Below are positions 1 to 11,120 of a stretch of DNA of 64,000 bases, one piece after another. The stretch comes from Paracyclopina nana. Its lineage: Eukaryota > Arthropoda > Copepoda > Cyclopoida > Cyclopettidae. Within the stretch, counting starts at the first letter, position 1, and each line of letters starts with the position of its first letter. The position numbers and the translations under genes were made by a program. The stretch is from assembly GCA_019096065.1 (NCBI GenBank), contig JAGUCH010000005.1, forward strand, positions 7,006,001-7,070,000, written 5' to 3'. Under the pieces are notes generated by a model. It was not told the origin of the DNA, ran no database searches, and saw only the letters and a program-made list of their open reading frames with translations.

Positions 1-533
1 TTCATGTTGATGCTGTGCATTAAAAGCTGGGACCCTTCAAGTGCGACATTTGTGACCAGCAATTTGGCGAAATGGGTACCCTTAGGACACACATCAAAAT
101 GGTGCATTAGAAACTCAAGCCTTTTGCCTGTGACATGTGTGACAGGATATGCATTTCTAAGAGAGATCTTCATGGTCACTACAAAACTGTGCATGACGGC
201 CTCAATCCGTTTGCCTGTGACATTTGTGACAAGAACTTTGCACGAAAATGGAATCTTGAATCTCATCACAAAACTGTGCATGAAGGTGTCAAGCCTTTTG
301 CTTGAGACATGTGTGACAGGAAATGCATTTCTAAGAGAGATCTTCAAAATCACCACAAAACTGTGCATTAATTAAAGCCTCAAGTCTCTTTGCCTGTGAC
401 ATTTGTGACACAAATGCGATTCTAAGAGAGATCCTCAAATATCATTTTGTGACATTTTCGATCCAAGCAATGTTACCCCGAACAACCACATAATGTATGG
501 CTAAAATTATTAAACATTTGTATGAAATACACT
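1..533 (+). pseudogene. Degenerate C2H2 zinc-finger gene fragment
   Basis: In the frame beginning at base 3 the sequence encodes four recognisable C2H2 fingers of the type CDICD...H-X4-H, each followed by a linker resembling that of the gene at 1057. The frame is interrupted by TAA (21), TAG (108), TGA (304) and TAA (369), so it is not an intact gene. The last part is scrambled, but the final 20 bases (514-533) nearly match the 3' end of the 1057 gene at 3669-3688, with the stop triplet TAA changed to TAT. This suggests a decayed tandem duplicate of that gene, cut off by the window start. Three of the four stops sit at the linker glutamate position after the last finger histidine. Confidence 0.85.
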
Positions 534-811
534 TGAAAAATTTGGAATCACTTTTTTAAATGACCACGTGACATCTATTGCAGGCCCTTATTATTTAATC
601 AATTGTTATCAAAAGCCCACGCCATCTAGCGCCTTGATTTGACATAAAAGCAAATTAAATTTTAAGGGAAAAAATTTTGGACTTTTTGTCCAGCAAATCA
701 CCTTTGTTTATTGAGGGCAATTTTCTTGAGACAAAAGCCATAAAAGTGAGCTATTCAATATTGCTTTCAGCATACTATAGTTCTCAGCTAAAGGCAAGCT
801 CACGTTGCTTA

Positions 812-1056
812 ATGAGCGCGCGCGATTTGTTTACATTTCGCAAAGTGTCGCACGCGCGCGCGCCAAGCTGATTACTCATTTTTCTGTTGCAAGTCTCAAC
901 TTGAAATCAGTTGAGCGTCGCAGCTGAGAAGCAAACATACATGAAAAAAGAAAGTAGGTAAAAATACTATACTTCAAGTGTAACATTCATTTATTTATTT
1001 TTTATATTTCAGTTGGCTCTTGGAAGTAGTTTAAGTCCGGATTCAACTGAGCAAAA
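812..1056 (+). promoter_or_regulatory. Promoter-like region and spliced 5' leader of the 30-finger gene
   Basis: GCGC-rich runs at 816-824 and 850-863 flank a forkhead-type TGTTTAC (828-834). A TCAGTTGAG sequence near 907 could be a start site. A likely 5'-leader intron of 55 bp runs from the GT at 958 to the AG at 1011-1012 (TTTATATTTCAG), the same size as introns elsewhere in the window. The ATG at 1057 follows 44 bp later. The splice sites are inferred from consensus only. Confidence 0.5.
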
Positions 1057-3678
1057 ATGAATTCATGCGAAATTTGCAGCAAAAACTTTGAGTGTAGTGA
1101 TGCTCTAAAAAAGCACCAAGAAACTGAGCATGAAAAGAGTAAGAAAACGACCATGACATTTGTTTGCAACATTTGCGACAAACGGTTCAACAGTTCAGAA
1201 AGACTTTCAAGTCACGTCACTTTTGTCCATGAGGGACTCAAACCGTTTGCCTGTGACATTTGTGAGGCAAAATACGCCAACAAGGCAAGTTTGGCCAGAC
1301 ATCAGGACTCGAAGCATGAAGAACTGAAGCCATTCCAGTGTGACACTTGTGACAAAAAGTTTAGCGAAGAAGGCAATCTCACAAGGCATATTGAAGCCGT
1401 TCATCAAGGACTGAAGCATTGTCAGCTTTGCGATGAAAAATTCGAGTCAGCATCTGAGCTGAAGACTCATGTTGACTCAGCTCATGAAAAAATCAAATCT
1501 TTTGAGTGTGACGTTTGTGCCAAAAAGTTCACGTCAAAAAGCCTTCTCACGCAACATGTCAAATTGGTGCACAAGGGACACAAACCTTTGACTTGTGACA
1601 TTTGCGGCCTGAAATGTGTGAACAAAACCAACCTTCGAAAACATGTTGATGGGGTGCACAATCTGATGAAACCTCACAAATGTGACATTTGTGACAAGCA
1701 ATTCAGTCAGTCGAGCAACCTTTCGATGCACATCAAATTGGTGCATTTAGGAATCAAAGAATTCACTTGTGACATCTGTGACATGAAATTTGGAGCTTCA
1801 ACACATCTAAAGAATCACATGGATTCAGTGCATCGAAATATCAAACCTTTTGAGTGTGACATTTGTGATGTAAAATGTGCAAACAAAACAGATTTGAAGA
1901 AGCACATTGATTCAGTGCATGAAAAATTGAGGCCTTTCCAATGCAAATTGTGTGATAAGCAATTCAGCAATAATCGAGATGTGACAAGGCATACTCAAGC
2001 AGTGCATGAGAAACTCAAGCCATTTCCATGCAACATTTGTGACACAAAATTTCAATATTCATATCAGCTGAAAGTTCATGTGGACTCAGTGCATGGAAAG
2101 ATCAAATCGATTCCATGCAAAATTTGCGAAAAACATTTTTCTACTCCACAAAATTTGAACAGACATGTCCAATTGGTGCATGAAGGATCTAGGCCATTTT
2201 CTTGCAACATCTGTGGCCACAATTTTTTTTCAAAAACGTGCCTCAAGAAACATGTGAATTCGGTTCATGAAGGCTTGAAACCTTTCGCATGCGAGATTTG
2301 TGACAGAAAATTTGCTTCAAAACATCATGTGAAGAGACATGTTGAGTCGTTTCATGAAAAGCTGACGCCATTCCAATGTGACACTTGTGACAACAAGTTT
2401 CAAAACAAAAGTAACCTCTCTGCCCATGTTGAAATGGTTCACAAAGGGATCAAGAAATTTGCTTGTGACATTTGCAGTGGAACTTTTGTGACAAAACGCC
2501 ATCTCCAGATTCATGTCGACTCAGTGCATGAGAAATTGCAGCCATTCAAATGTGACATTTGCTTCAAACAATTTGGCGTCAAAAGCAGGCTGACATCTCA
2601 CATCAAATTGTCACACCAAGGAATCAAACCATTTGCTTGTGAAATTTGTTTGAAAAGTTTTGGCACCAAATCTTACTTGTCGAAACACATAACTGCTGTA
2701 CATGGGGAATCAAAGCCAAAGCCAAAGCCATTTGCTTGTGATGTTTGTGACAAGAAATTTGTATCATTGAGTTATCTCAAGAGTCACATTGATTTTGTGC
2801 ACATGAACATTAGACCCTTTGCTTGTGACATGTGTGACAGCAAATTTGCTTCAGAGTTGAATTTGCTAAATCACAATGACTCAGTGCACGAAAAGCTGAG
2901 ACCTTTTGAGTGTGACACCTGTGACAAAAAGTATGGCCAAAAAAACCATCTGACTAGACACATTGAAGCAGTGCATGTAGGCCTTAGGCGATATCCCTGC
3001 CATCTTTGCAATTCCAAATGTGAAAACGTCACTCAGCTTGAGAATCATGTCAAGTCAGTCCATGAAAAGATCAAACCTTTCCATTGTGAAATTTGCAAGA
3101 AACATTTCCCATTCAAAGCCGTCCTCACAAAACATGTTAAATTGGTGCATGAAGGATCTAGGCCATTTTCTTGTGACATTTGTGGCCACAAATTTGTTTC
3201 AAAAACATCCCTCAAGACCCATGTGGATTCGGTTCACGAAGGCTTGAAACCTTTCGCATGCGAGATTTGTGATGGAAAATTTGCTGCAAAACATCATGTG
3301 AAGAAACATGTTGAGTCAGTTCATGAAAAGCTGAAGCCATTCCAATGTGACATTTGTGACAGCAAGTTTAAGACCAAAAGCCACCTTACAGCACACGTTC
3401 AAATGGTTCACCAGGGAATCAAAGCATTTGCTTGTGATCTTTGTGACACTCGATGTACTTCAAAATACATCCTGAAGATCCACGTGGACTCAGTTCATGA
3501 AAAGTTGAGACCGCACAAATGTGACATTTGCCACAAACAGTTTGGTGCCAAAAGCCAACTTTCATCCCACGTGAAATTGTTACATGAAGAACTCAAAGAA
3601 TTTGCATGTGACATTTGTGGCAAATGTTTTGGAACTAAATCTTCGTTGCTGAAACACACCAAAAATGTTCATTTGTAA
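1057..3678 (+). CDS. 30-finger C2H2 zinc-finger protein
   Basis: A single uninterrupted coding exon of 873 residues made almost wholly of 30 C2H2 fingers, mostly C-X2-C-X12-H-X4-H, joined by linkers such as HEKLKPFQC and HEGLKPFAC instead of the vertebrate TGEKP type. Proteins of this build normally act as nuclear sequence-specific DNA-binding regulators; the target is unknown. There is no KRAB, BTB, SCAN or ZAD domain at either end. The first ATG is chosen because finger 1 begins two residues later and a spliced leader ends just upstream. Fingers 13-18 and 24-29 align in order (both include a linker HEGSRPFSC), showing internal duplication with an 11-finger offset. Several fingers have K-C in place of the usual K-F, but all keep Cys2His2. 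Dead partial copies lie at 1-533 and 25486-26013. Confidence 0.93.
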   Translation: MNSCEICSKNFECSDALKKHQETEHEKSKKTTMTFVCNICDKRFNSSERLSSHVTFVHEGLKPFACDICEAKYANKASLARHQDSKHEELKPFQCDTCDKKFSEEGNLTRHIEAVHQGLKHCQLCDEKFESASELKTHVDSAHEKIKSFECDVCAKKFTSKSLLTQHVKLVHKGHKPLTCDICGLKCVNKTNLRKHVDGVHNLMKPHKCDICDKQFSQSSNLSMHIKLVHLGIKEFTCDICDMKFGASTHLKNHMDSVHRNIKPFECDICDVKCANKTDLKKHIDSVHEKLRPFQCKLCDKQFSNNRDVTRHTQAVHEKLKPFPCNICDTKFQYSYQLKVHVDSVHGKIKSIPCKICEKHFSTPQNLNRHVQLVHEGSRPFSCNICGHNFFSKTCLKKHVNSVHEGLKPFACEICDRKFASKHHVKRHVESFHEKLTPFQCDTCDNKFQNKSNLSAHVEMVHKGIKKFACDICSGTFVTKRHLQIHVDSVHEKLQPFKCDICFKQFGVKSRLTSHIKLSHQGIKPFACEICLKSFGTKSYLSKHITAVHGESKPKPKPFACDVCDKKFVSLSYLKSHIDFVHMNIRPFACDMCDSKFASELNLLNHNDSVHEKLRPFECDTCDKKYGQKNHLTRHIEAVHVGLRRYPCHLCNSKCENVTQLENHVKSVHEKIKPFHCEICKKHFPFKAVLTKHVKLVHEGSRPFSCDICGHKFVSKTSLKTHVDSVHEGLKPFACEICDGKFAAKHHVKKHVESVHEKLKPFQCDICDSKFKTKSHLTAHVQMVHQGIKAFACDLCDTRCTSKYILKIHVDSVHEKLRPHKCDICHKQFGAKSQLSSHVKLLHEELKEFACDICGKCFGTKSSLLKHTKNVHL

Positions 3679-3736
3679 GAAATACACTTAGATATGTTGG
3701 CTTCAAAAACATTGCTATAACGCATCAACTTCTGAA

Positions 3737-3742
3737 AATAAA
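3737..3742 (+). terminator. Poly(A) signal AATAAA
   Basis: Canonical AATAAA 58 bp after the TAA of the 30-finger gene; cleavage is expected shortly downstream. Confidence 0.6.
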
Positions 3743-4106
3743 CGATTTTTCAAAGTTATAGGAGAACAGACAGGCTTTTAGAGGTAATTTTTGTATTTAG
3801 TGAAATTCTGCTGAGTCATCATCATTGTTTTGATTCGAGTTTCAGTTACCAAGAAATGCGAAGATCAGCTTGAGTGTAATGCTCATGCGCTGTATTGTCA
3901 AGCTAGGTGTCCAAGGCATGGGAGCGGAGCAATTCTGTCTTGGATGATTTGAGCGAAGTGGGCCCAATTGAAATGTTCATGAAAATTATGAGAAATAACC
4001 GTTATCTGTGCATTGTTTTGGTTTAAGCACTTTGAAAATGAGAAGGAAAATATCAAGCGAATATGGTCACAAATTATGCTTGTAACATTTGCGACCGAAG
4101 GTTAAA
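3743..4106. other. Intergenic, no gene seen
   Basis: AT-rich sequence with no supported ORF, RNA gene or repeat that I can identify. It ends where a Helitron-like terminus begins. Confidence 0.5.
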
Positions 4107-4152
4107 CTAGGTAAAGGCGTCCATAAATGGACAGCGGAGGGCGGGCCTACGG
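4107..4152 (-). repeat. Solo Helitron-like 3' terminus
   Basis: Read on the minus strand this is CCGTAGGCCCGCCCTCCGCT, then the hairpin GTCCATTTATGGAC, eight bases and CTAG followed by host T. It matches the end of the large element starting at 4184 but has no body attached; only about 30 bp separate the two. Confidence 0.6.
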
Positions 4153-4447
4153 AAATATTTGAAAGTATAGCCCTTTATTTTAACTAGGTAAAGGCGTCCA
4201 TAAATGGACAGCGGGGGGCGGGCCTACGGTTTTGAGCAAAAGTCTGTACTAATTTTGTACCATCATAATTGTTAATTATGTTTCTCTACTGGCAACCAAA
4301 AATCCCTGATAAGGTTTCAATTTCAAAATAGTTCTCAGTTTATTTTTGGTCCAAAGCTAGCACACAATAGGGAAAAACGAAATGAAAACAAAAATATTGG
4401 GAAAAAAATTTGACCAGGGGAATCTTCTCATCTTCTTTTGAAGTTGA

Positions 4448-4790
4448 GATTGGGCTGCTTTTTTAGTCTGAATAGCCCTTGCAGTCTTAAGCAGCCTCAA
4501 TTGACAGTCTAGAACAACCTCAAATCATCAGTCTGGAGTGGCCTTAATTTGTAGTCTTGAGCAGCCGCAATTTACATCTTGAACAGCCTCAAATTACTGT
4601 CTTGAGCGGCCTCACTTAGTAGACTTGAGTGGCCTCAATTTATAGTCTTGGGTGGCGTCAATTTGTAGTCTTGAGCAGCCACAATTTGCGCCATGAAAAG
4701 TCCAAATTATAAGCAATTTGCGGTCTTGAACAGCCTCACTTTGTTGTCTTGAGCAGCCATAACTTGTAGTTTTGAGCTGCCCAGTATGAA
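4448..4790. repeat. Minisatellite, CTTGAGCAGCCTCAATTTG-type unit
   Basis: About a dozen diverged units of 24-28 bp containing AGTCTTGAGCAGCC or close variants followed by a short AT-rich stretch. The same array recurs in copy 2 (12165-12507), in inverted form in copy 3 (21546-21842 and 22491-22610), and as a fragment at 55330-55440. Confidence 0.75.
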
Positions 4791-5029
4791 GTCCAGAACA
4801 GCATGTTACAGTTTTAGTTACCGATTGAGTCATCAAAACCGGGTAAGCGCTATGGCCAATTCGGCCGGTTTATTTAGTGCGACAGTGCAGCCAGCGCATA
4901 CCGTTTCTCATGACTCAATCGGTATATATCATTGATTAAAAATGTGCGATGCAAAATTGCAATGGCTGCATGGTGTCAATCGGTAGTGGTTCAAACTCAG
5001 TCTCGGTATTGAGCTAGAAGTAGAAGCGG

Positions 5030-5770
5030 GCAGCTGTACTTGGATCGACTTGGACATACATTCCTTGGATAGACTGCAACTGATGGCCCTTGGATAGACA
5101 GACTGAACTCATAGTCCCTGGATTGACTAGACAGATCATCCTTGGATCGACTTTGAAGACAAACAGTCCTTAGATCAATGAAACGAATAGTCTTTGGATT
5201 GACTAATATGACTTGGTAACAAGGTGAAACAAAGGCCAAATGTGGGCCCTGTTAAAAATCGCAATTTTGCTCAAGCAATTATTCACATTTCTTGATCTGA
5301 TTTTTGTATCAGCTAGAACTCTGATCAGAAGGTAGCAAGACCTGTAGATGCAAGTACAGTATGTTTTCCCAGACGGACCAAGGCTGATTCATCCTGTTTG
5401 ATGCAAGTACTACCCATCTTTTTTCTATCCAAGGTTGGTCGATCTAAGGACTATATGTTCTAATAGTCGATCCAAGAACCGTTTGTCTTGTCGATCCAAG
5501 TACAGTTCATTTTTCTTATCTAACAAAATTCATGTCAGTCCTGGTCTATCCAAGGACTATGTGTTATAACAGTCGATCCAAGGATGATCTGTCTTGTCAA
5601 TCTGGGGACTGTCCATAGCGGTAGTTGATCCATGGATGATATGTTTTGTCAATGCAAGGCCAGTTTGTCGTAGTCTATCCACAGATGATCCATTGTCGAT
5701 CCAAGGGTAGGAGTCCATAGAAGCCACAGACCCGCCAAGTGAGCATGTGTTGACTTGGGTCACTTTATGA
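5030..5770. repeat. Minisatellite, CTTGGATAGACT-type unit
   Basis: Repeated CCTTGGATAGACT / CTTGGATCGACT words spaced about 25-30 bp apart at 5030-5225, then the same word in the opposite orientation (AGTCGATCCAAGGA) at 5395-5715, so the two blocks form a diffuse inverted repeat. The same unit type appears at 9180-9420, 10700-10790, 21200-21420, 23220-23400 and 23940-24060. Confidence 0.75.
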
Positions 5771-6354
5771 TGGATCAAAATAGTAGGTTGAGTCCATCTT
5801 TGAATTTATTTCAACCTGGGATTTTTGGTGATTGTTAGAGAAAAATGAATCCCTATCACCATCAACAAAAGTTAGACCCCGTGACAAATCCCTGATAGGT
5901 TAGTAATAATTAGAGAACCTCGCAAATAGCTTATTCCACAAATTTCTGCAGCCAAGTTTGATGAATAATCATTAAATGAATTGTTTCTGATGAACCCTCT
6001 CAGTCATAATTGAAAAGTAGCTGTCCACATTGGAACAAGTACAATTATTTGGGAGCCCTGTGTGTATACTTTCAGCAGGCAACCTAAAATTTGGCAAGTG
6101 CATTCCTCTCCTCATTGTGCATGATCATTATTGGCGCCATTTCTTGACTTTCCTCCAAATGACAGACTTTCATTTTTCTCTGCTCCCAATTAACAAAATG
6201 AGCTGAATTTTTTGATAATGACTCTTATTTTGTCAGGGCTACAATTTGTATTAGCAACTTTTTTCCCAATTCTGAACGCGCATGTGTCCAGCTCCAGGAA
6301 AAAATTTCTATCAAGATAGTCCTCTAAATTGTTACTCATTAGGATGTCCCATAA

Positions 6355-6762
6355 TACCGTCTGGTTGTTCAAAAATGGACGGTGCAGGAATCAAAAGTTT
6401 GTGTTATGAATTCATGAATTTTGTGGCTTAATGGGCATCAATGGAAAGCTAGAACCTTTGGACATCTTTTTTGTTTTATGACAAAATGAAAAGTATTATT
6501 GTGAATTCCGTGTGACAGCAAAAAATAAATGATGTATCAGTTTTTTCGTGACAAGATTTGGGTTGTCTTGGGAGAATTGAATTTTCCCGGCTTTTTCCTC
6601 TTTCGATTGATGTTTTCTACTTTTACAAAAAAGGCTCAATCTTTCCAACAACATCATTTAAAAGTCCTTTATTTCTTGAATAATTTAAAAGTCCTGTATT
6701 TCTTGAATATGTGACAAAAGTTAAGATTCCCGTACCGTCCAATTTTGAACGGACAGACTGTA
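6355..6762. mobile_element. Palindromic MITE nested in copy 1
   Basis: Both ends, read inward, are TA-CCGTCTG or TA-CAGTCTG followed by GTTCAAAA(A/T)TGGACGGT, GGAATC and an AAAAGTTTGTG-like block, giving imperfect inverted arms of at least 60 bp around an AT-rich core with no gene. Flanking TA at each side suggests TA target duplication (Tc1/mariner-type). Equivalent copies lie at 14073-14480 and 20581-20971, and a related element lies at 51895-52447. Confidence 0.65.
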
Positions 6763-6822
6763 TATGGACACATGAATAATTATAAAGTAACATTCTGTGC
6801 TTCATCAGGCTACATGGGCCCA

Positions 6823-7490
6823 CAAATAATGTCACATAGCATTCTGTCCCATAACATTTTGTCTCATAGCATTATGTTCCATAACAAATTGTCACAAAGC
6901 AAATTTTTGCATAGCATATTGTTGCGTATGCATTTGTCATATAACATATTGTCTCATGGCATATTGTCACATAGCATAATGTCCCATAGCATGTTGGCTC
7001 ATAGCAAATTGTCACATAGGCATTTGTCTCAAAGCATATTGTCTTATAGGATATATTCCCATAGCATAATGTCTCATAGCTTAATGTCTCATAGCATAAT
7101 GTCACATAGCATAATGTCTCATACCATATTGTCACATAGCAAATTGTTACATACAAAGCATTTTGGCTCATAGCATAATGTCTCATAGTCTATTGGCACA
7201 CAGCCAATTGTCACATAGCATAATGTATCATAGCATATTGCCAATTAGCAAATTGTCACATAGCATATTGTCACATAGCAAATTATAAAATAGCCAATTT
7301 AGCCAAACATGCTAACATGCATATTGTCTCATAGCAAATTGTCACATAGCATTATATCCTATGAGACAATTTGCAAGGTGACAAATGCCTATGAGACAAT
7401 TTGCTATGTGACAAATGCCTATGAGAAAATTTGCTATGAGCCAATATGCAATAGACATAGTGCTATGTGACAATATGCTATAAATTGACA
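6823..7490. repeat. Minisatellite CATAGCATATTGTCA with orientation switch
   Basis: Roughly forty 12-15 bp units of the type CATAGCATAATGTCTCATAG. From about 7350 the units appear in reverse complement (CTATGAGACAATTTGC), so the array could fold into a long hairpin. ORFs on both strands here are by-products of the repeat (SHSI.. and YVTICY.. periodic peptides). Also present in copy 2 (14541-15208) and inverted in copy 3 (19860-20530). Confidence 0.8.
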
Positions 7491-8095
7491 AAACAGAACT
7501 GTCCATGGATCAACTGCTCTGATGTAGAAGAGTTCTTGGATTTGCAGGTAAAACATACAGTCTATGGATGGGCAAGAAGGATGGACATAATTTGCCACCC
7601 GTAAAGATACTATGTTAGTCTACTCTATCCAAGGATGATAGAAAACAGTATCATAACAAAAACATGCCATGGGCCTACAATTTTGTAGAATCACTTAAGG
7701 GCAAAAATGATACTTATAAAAGTTATGGGGAATGCAAAATTAGGGCTCCACGCAAAAATTCACTTCATTTGGCCAAGGCCTGCTGGAGATATTGCACATA
7801 TATTAAAAATGCTTACAAACAAGTACCCTTGGGGGTCCGAATCGGAAAAAAGTCATTAATACAAATTGCAGCCTTGACAACTGGGAGCCGCACACAAAAA
7901 TTCAACTCATTTTGTTTCATGAGAGCAAGAAAAATAGAAGTCTGTCATTTGGTGGGAAAAAATGGCCCAAATAAAGATCAAGCTCGATTGGGAGAGGAAT
8001 TCACATGCCAAATTTCAGGTCGCCTGCTCAGTATGTGCACAGGGCTTACAAATAATCATACTAGTTCCAATGTTGATGTCTCTTTTTCATTTGAT

Positions 8096-8598
8096 TCTAC
8101 TAAATGTGGAGGGTGGGCCTTCCACCCACTCCCTAATTACTATGTAATGACAAGCATACGGCCTGCCCTAAAGTGTTCAATTAAGTAGCAGATAATTTGA
8201 TTCCGCTCAATGTGAAAGTGCCTTCGGCCCACTCCCTAATTACTATGTAATGGGAAGCCTAAGGCCTGCCCTAAAGTGTTCAATTAAGTAGCAGATAATT
8301 TGATTCTGCTAAATGTGGAGGGGGGGCCTTCGGCCCACTCCAAAATTAATATATAATGGCAAACCTATGGCATACCATTGAAGCTTCATGTTAATTGGCA
8401 AGCCTACTGCCTGCCCTAAAGTGTTCAATTAAGTAGCAGATAATTTGATTCCGCTAAATGTGGAGGGTGGGCCTTTGGCCCACTCCACAATTACTATGTA
8501 ATGGTAAACCTATGGCATACCATTGAAGCTTGTTAATTGGCAGGCCTACGGCCTGCCCTAAAGTGTTCAATTAAGTAAGTAGCAGATCAAATTGATCA
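8096..8598. repeat. Four tandem 100-146 bp palindrome-bearing units
   Basis: Units begin AAATGTGGAGGGTGGGCC and end AAGTAGCAGATAATTTGATT. Each contains small GC palindromes such as GGGCCTTCGGCCC or GGCAGGCCTACGGCCTGCC and a conserved AAAGTGTTCAATTAAGTAGC. Matching arrays are at 15814-16316 and, inverted, at about 18985-19345. Confidence 0.75.
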
Positions 8599-8607
8599 TT
8601 AATTATG

Positions 8608-8836
8608 TGTCTCAGGTGGCTCACTGGTAGAGTGTCCGGCTGCAGAACAGACTGTACCTGGTTCAAATCCCACAAGGGTCATAGAAATTTTTCCATTTTT
8701 CTGGATCACAATTTACTTCCTGGTCGATATCCTGGTCGATATCCTGGTACAGTTTCCTGTCTGGAAATTGGATCCTGACGTAGGTCACAGCGAAATGTGG
8801 GGGGCGGGCCTTCGGCCCGCCCCCCAATAAAAAAAA
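8608..8836 (+). mobile_element. tRNA-Cys-like SINE with GC hairpin tail
   Basis: The 75-bp head folds like a tRNA: A box TGGCTCACTGG, anticodon-loop CTGCAGA (GCA, cysteine) and B box GGTTCAAATCC. The body carries ACTTCCTGGTCGATATCC (repeated once), CAGTTTCCTGTCTGG and GACGTAGGTCACAGCG, then the hairpin GGGCGGGCCTTCGGCCCGCC and an A-rich end. Other copies: 10910-11120 (-), 16326-16507 (+, truncated), 18766-18976 (-), 24794-25032 (+), 25257-25485 (+). Confidence 0.75.
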
Positions 8837-9179
8837 ATGGAAAGCATGCTTCATATCACAAAGCTTTTTCATTCAGCAACCTTCAATTTTAAATGGAGCT
8901 GAGTCACATGTGTAGTTAATAGTTCAACTTTATTATATGACAGAGCGGCAATCATCCAACGCACATTGCTGAGCAGATTGCAAAGGTTGAAAATGGTCGA
9001 AGTCATAGGTGGTGCAATTTTAAGGAAATCTGTCACTCCACTTCACCAAGTAAATAAGTTTGACCTTGGCAAATTTTGGCGGGCTCAGCTTGCCAAGATT
9101 GCCACTCTCTCTGATGTACAGTTGAACTAGTAGTTGCACTCAGGTTCAAATATGCTAATATTAAGAAGACCTGTGTCCT
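8837..9179. other. Intergenic, no gene seen
   Basis: Unremarkable AT-rich sequence; no ORF, RNA gene or repeat that I can support. Confidence 0.4.
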
Positions 9180-10790
9180 ATGCATGGATCAACTGAGACA
9201 AACTCAGACCAGGACCAACTGTTTGCTAGAGCCAGGACCAACTATCGGGCAGCTGTGCTTGGATCAACTAAGACATACTGTACTTGGAATACTCCAACGG
9301 ATTGCCCTTGGATAGACATAACTCATAGTCCCTGGATTAACTTTGAAGACAAACTGTCCTTGGATCAATGAAATGGATAGTCCTTGGATCGACTACTCTG
9401 ACTTAGCAGGACTTGGGTCAAGTATTTCAAACTGTGACTGGATAGCCTGACAAATCTGATTGTCCCTGCACCAAAAAACGGATCAAACTTGGATTGAAAG
9501 CTAGAAAAGCATGCGGCTCCAAAACTGTACTCAAGAAGCTGGAATAGGACCTACCAGAACATACTGTGCTAGAAACTAATGTGACGGTAATGGAATAGAG
9601 TCTACTCCATGACAGAGCTAGAATAGGAATACTGTGACGATACCGGAATAGAATCTACTCCATAACAGAGCAGGAATAGGATCTACTGTGACAGTACAGG
9701 AATAGAAACTACTGTGACAGACCAGGAACAGCATCTTTACCAGACTTGGGATTTAAACAATTGCTAATGCATGCCATAATAGAATTTAGGCTGACCTAAT
9801 ACTCTGAATTTGTTGAAACCAAAGCTGAAATGCAATTTACTTTACAACCTAGCTGATACTTCAGGACTTGGCCAAAACATTCAAGATTTGGACTTCAGGA
9901 CTTGGCCACTACATTCAAGATTTGGACTTTAGGACTTGGCTGAACCTTAAGGACTTGCCTCTCACTTCAAGACTTGCTTTTAACTTCAGGATTTACCTTA
10001 ACTTCAGAACTTGGCCAATACTTCAGGACTTGTCTCTAGCTTCAAGACTTAGCCAATACTTAGGACTTAGTTGAAACTTCAGGACTTACCAAAATTTCAG
10101 GACTTGGCCAATACTTCAGGATTTGGCCAAAACTTAAGGGCTTGCCTATAACTCCAAGACTTGCCTATAAGTTCAAGACTTGTGTTTTACTTATTAGACT
10201 ATGACTTTTTATGCCAAAGTTCTTCCTGACTGAAAAACATGGCCAAGACTTCTAGGACTTGTTGCATACTTCAATATATCTTATTTGTCATGACCTTAAT
10301 CACTTAGCTGATTTATCTACCTGATGTATTACTAACTTTGCTGGCCTAGTTTTTGTTCTAGTGGATTCTATTCCTTTTCTGTCTTTGTAGTAGATGTAAG
10401 TACAGGTCTGTAGATGCTATTCCTGTTATGTTACACAGTAGATCCTATTCCAGTTCTGTCACAGTAGTTTCTATTCCTGGTACGTTGTGGCAGTAGATTC
10501 AATTCCGGGTCCAGTGTAGATGCTAGTCCAGGTGCATCACAGTAGTTTCTAGTCCAGGTCCATAGTAGATCCTAGGATAGGAGCCCCTACACACAGCGGG
10601 CTGCTCAGAAGTAGTAAAGAAACTGGCCGAATTGGCTGTTGCACAATTGCATTTTTGGCGCTGCACCCTGTACATTGTTAGAATGCAGCAACAAACTGTC
10701 CCTGTATTGACAAAAACATTCTGTCCTTGGATAGACTGGCAGAACAGACTATCCTTGGATAGACTGGCAAAAGAGACTACCATGGCTGGA
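9180..10790. repeat. Compound minisatellite block
   Basis: Four successive word families: CTTGGATCAACT-type units (9180-9420); AGGAATAGGATCTACTGTGACAG-type units (9540-9740); CTTCAGGACTTGGCCAATA-type units (9860-10190); then the reverse complement of the second family (10370-10570, CAGTAGTTTCTATTCC). The second and fourth blocks form an inverted pair around the third. CTTGGATAGACTGG units return at 10725-10790. No gene is supported. Confidence 0.7.
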
Positions 10791-10909
10791 GAAAGTGCTC
10801 AGCAACTGAATTTTGACTCTTGCAGCAAAAGTATAGCTACATTTGAGACAGTATTTCAAAATCTTTTTCTTATAGCCCTAAGCTAAAAACAGTCTATCAT
10901 ATCTCCTCA

Positions 10910-11120
10910 TTGGGGGGCGGGCCGAAGGCCCGCCCCCCACATTTCGCTGTGACCTATGTCTGGATCCAATTTCCAGACAGGAAACTGTACCAGGATATCG
11001 ACCAGGAAGTAAATTGGGATCCAGAAAAATGGAAAAATAACTCTGACCTGGGCGGGATTTGAACCAGGGACAGTCAGTTATGCAGCCAGACACTCTACCA
11101 TTGAGCCACCTGAGCCACAT
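10910..11120 (-). mobile_element. tRNA-Cys-like SINE, reverse orientation
   Basis: Same family as 8608: hairpin GGGCGGGCCGAAGGCCCGCC at the left, body, and tRNA-like head at the right with B box GGATTTGAACC (read in reverse) and A box region near 11095. The head reads GCA in the anticodon position. Confidence 0.75.

Larger units (their letters stand above)
4184..8827 (-). mobile_element. Non-autonomous Helitron-like element, copy 1
   Basis: On the minus strand the element ends with a GTCCAT-TT-ATGGAC hairpin (4196-4209), eight bases, then CTAG (4184-4187) before a host T, the layout of a Helitron 3' end. The other end is a GC-rich hairpin (near 8800-8827) that also terminates the embedded SINE; it lacks the canonical 5' TC, so a Helentron-like variant is possible. 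The body holds minisatellites, a nested palindromic MITE and four tandem 100-146 bp units. No Rep/helicase or other credible gene is present. Bases 4182-8789 are repeated almost perfectly at 11899-16507, and an inverted diverged copy occupies 18766-22892. Boundaries rest on comparing the three copies; the Helitron assignment is inference. Confidence 0.7.

Noticed and set aside
1-400. Reassigned stop codons (readthrough of TAA/TAG as glutamate) in the first zinc-finger fragment
   Set aside because: All intact genes in the window use TAA, TAG or TGA as terminators, and the fragment also has a TGA at a non-glutamate site and a scrambled 3' end.
6745-7186. ORFs on both strands with repeated SHSI or YVTICY peptides (also at 14463-14904 and 20136-20598)
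   Set aside because: Direct translation of the CATAGC minisatellite; the peptides follow the repeat on both strands.
6823-7490. CRISPR-like repeat-spacer array
   Set aside because: Units are contiguous, variable and without unique spacers, in an intron-containing animal genome.
7664-8188. 174-codon ORF present in copies 1 and 2, with a partial relative at 19334-19753
   Set aside because: Copies 1 and 2 are nearly identical DNA, so conservation is uninformative. In copy 3 it is frameshifted and carries mostly amino-acid-changing differences, and its second half runs into tandem palindromic units.
8608-8682. Possible functional tRNA-Cys gene
   Set aside because: A and B boxes are present, but acceptor and other stems pair poorly, the sequence continues into a repeat body, and several diverged copies exist. 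A SINE head explains it better.
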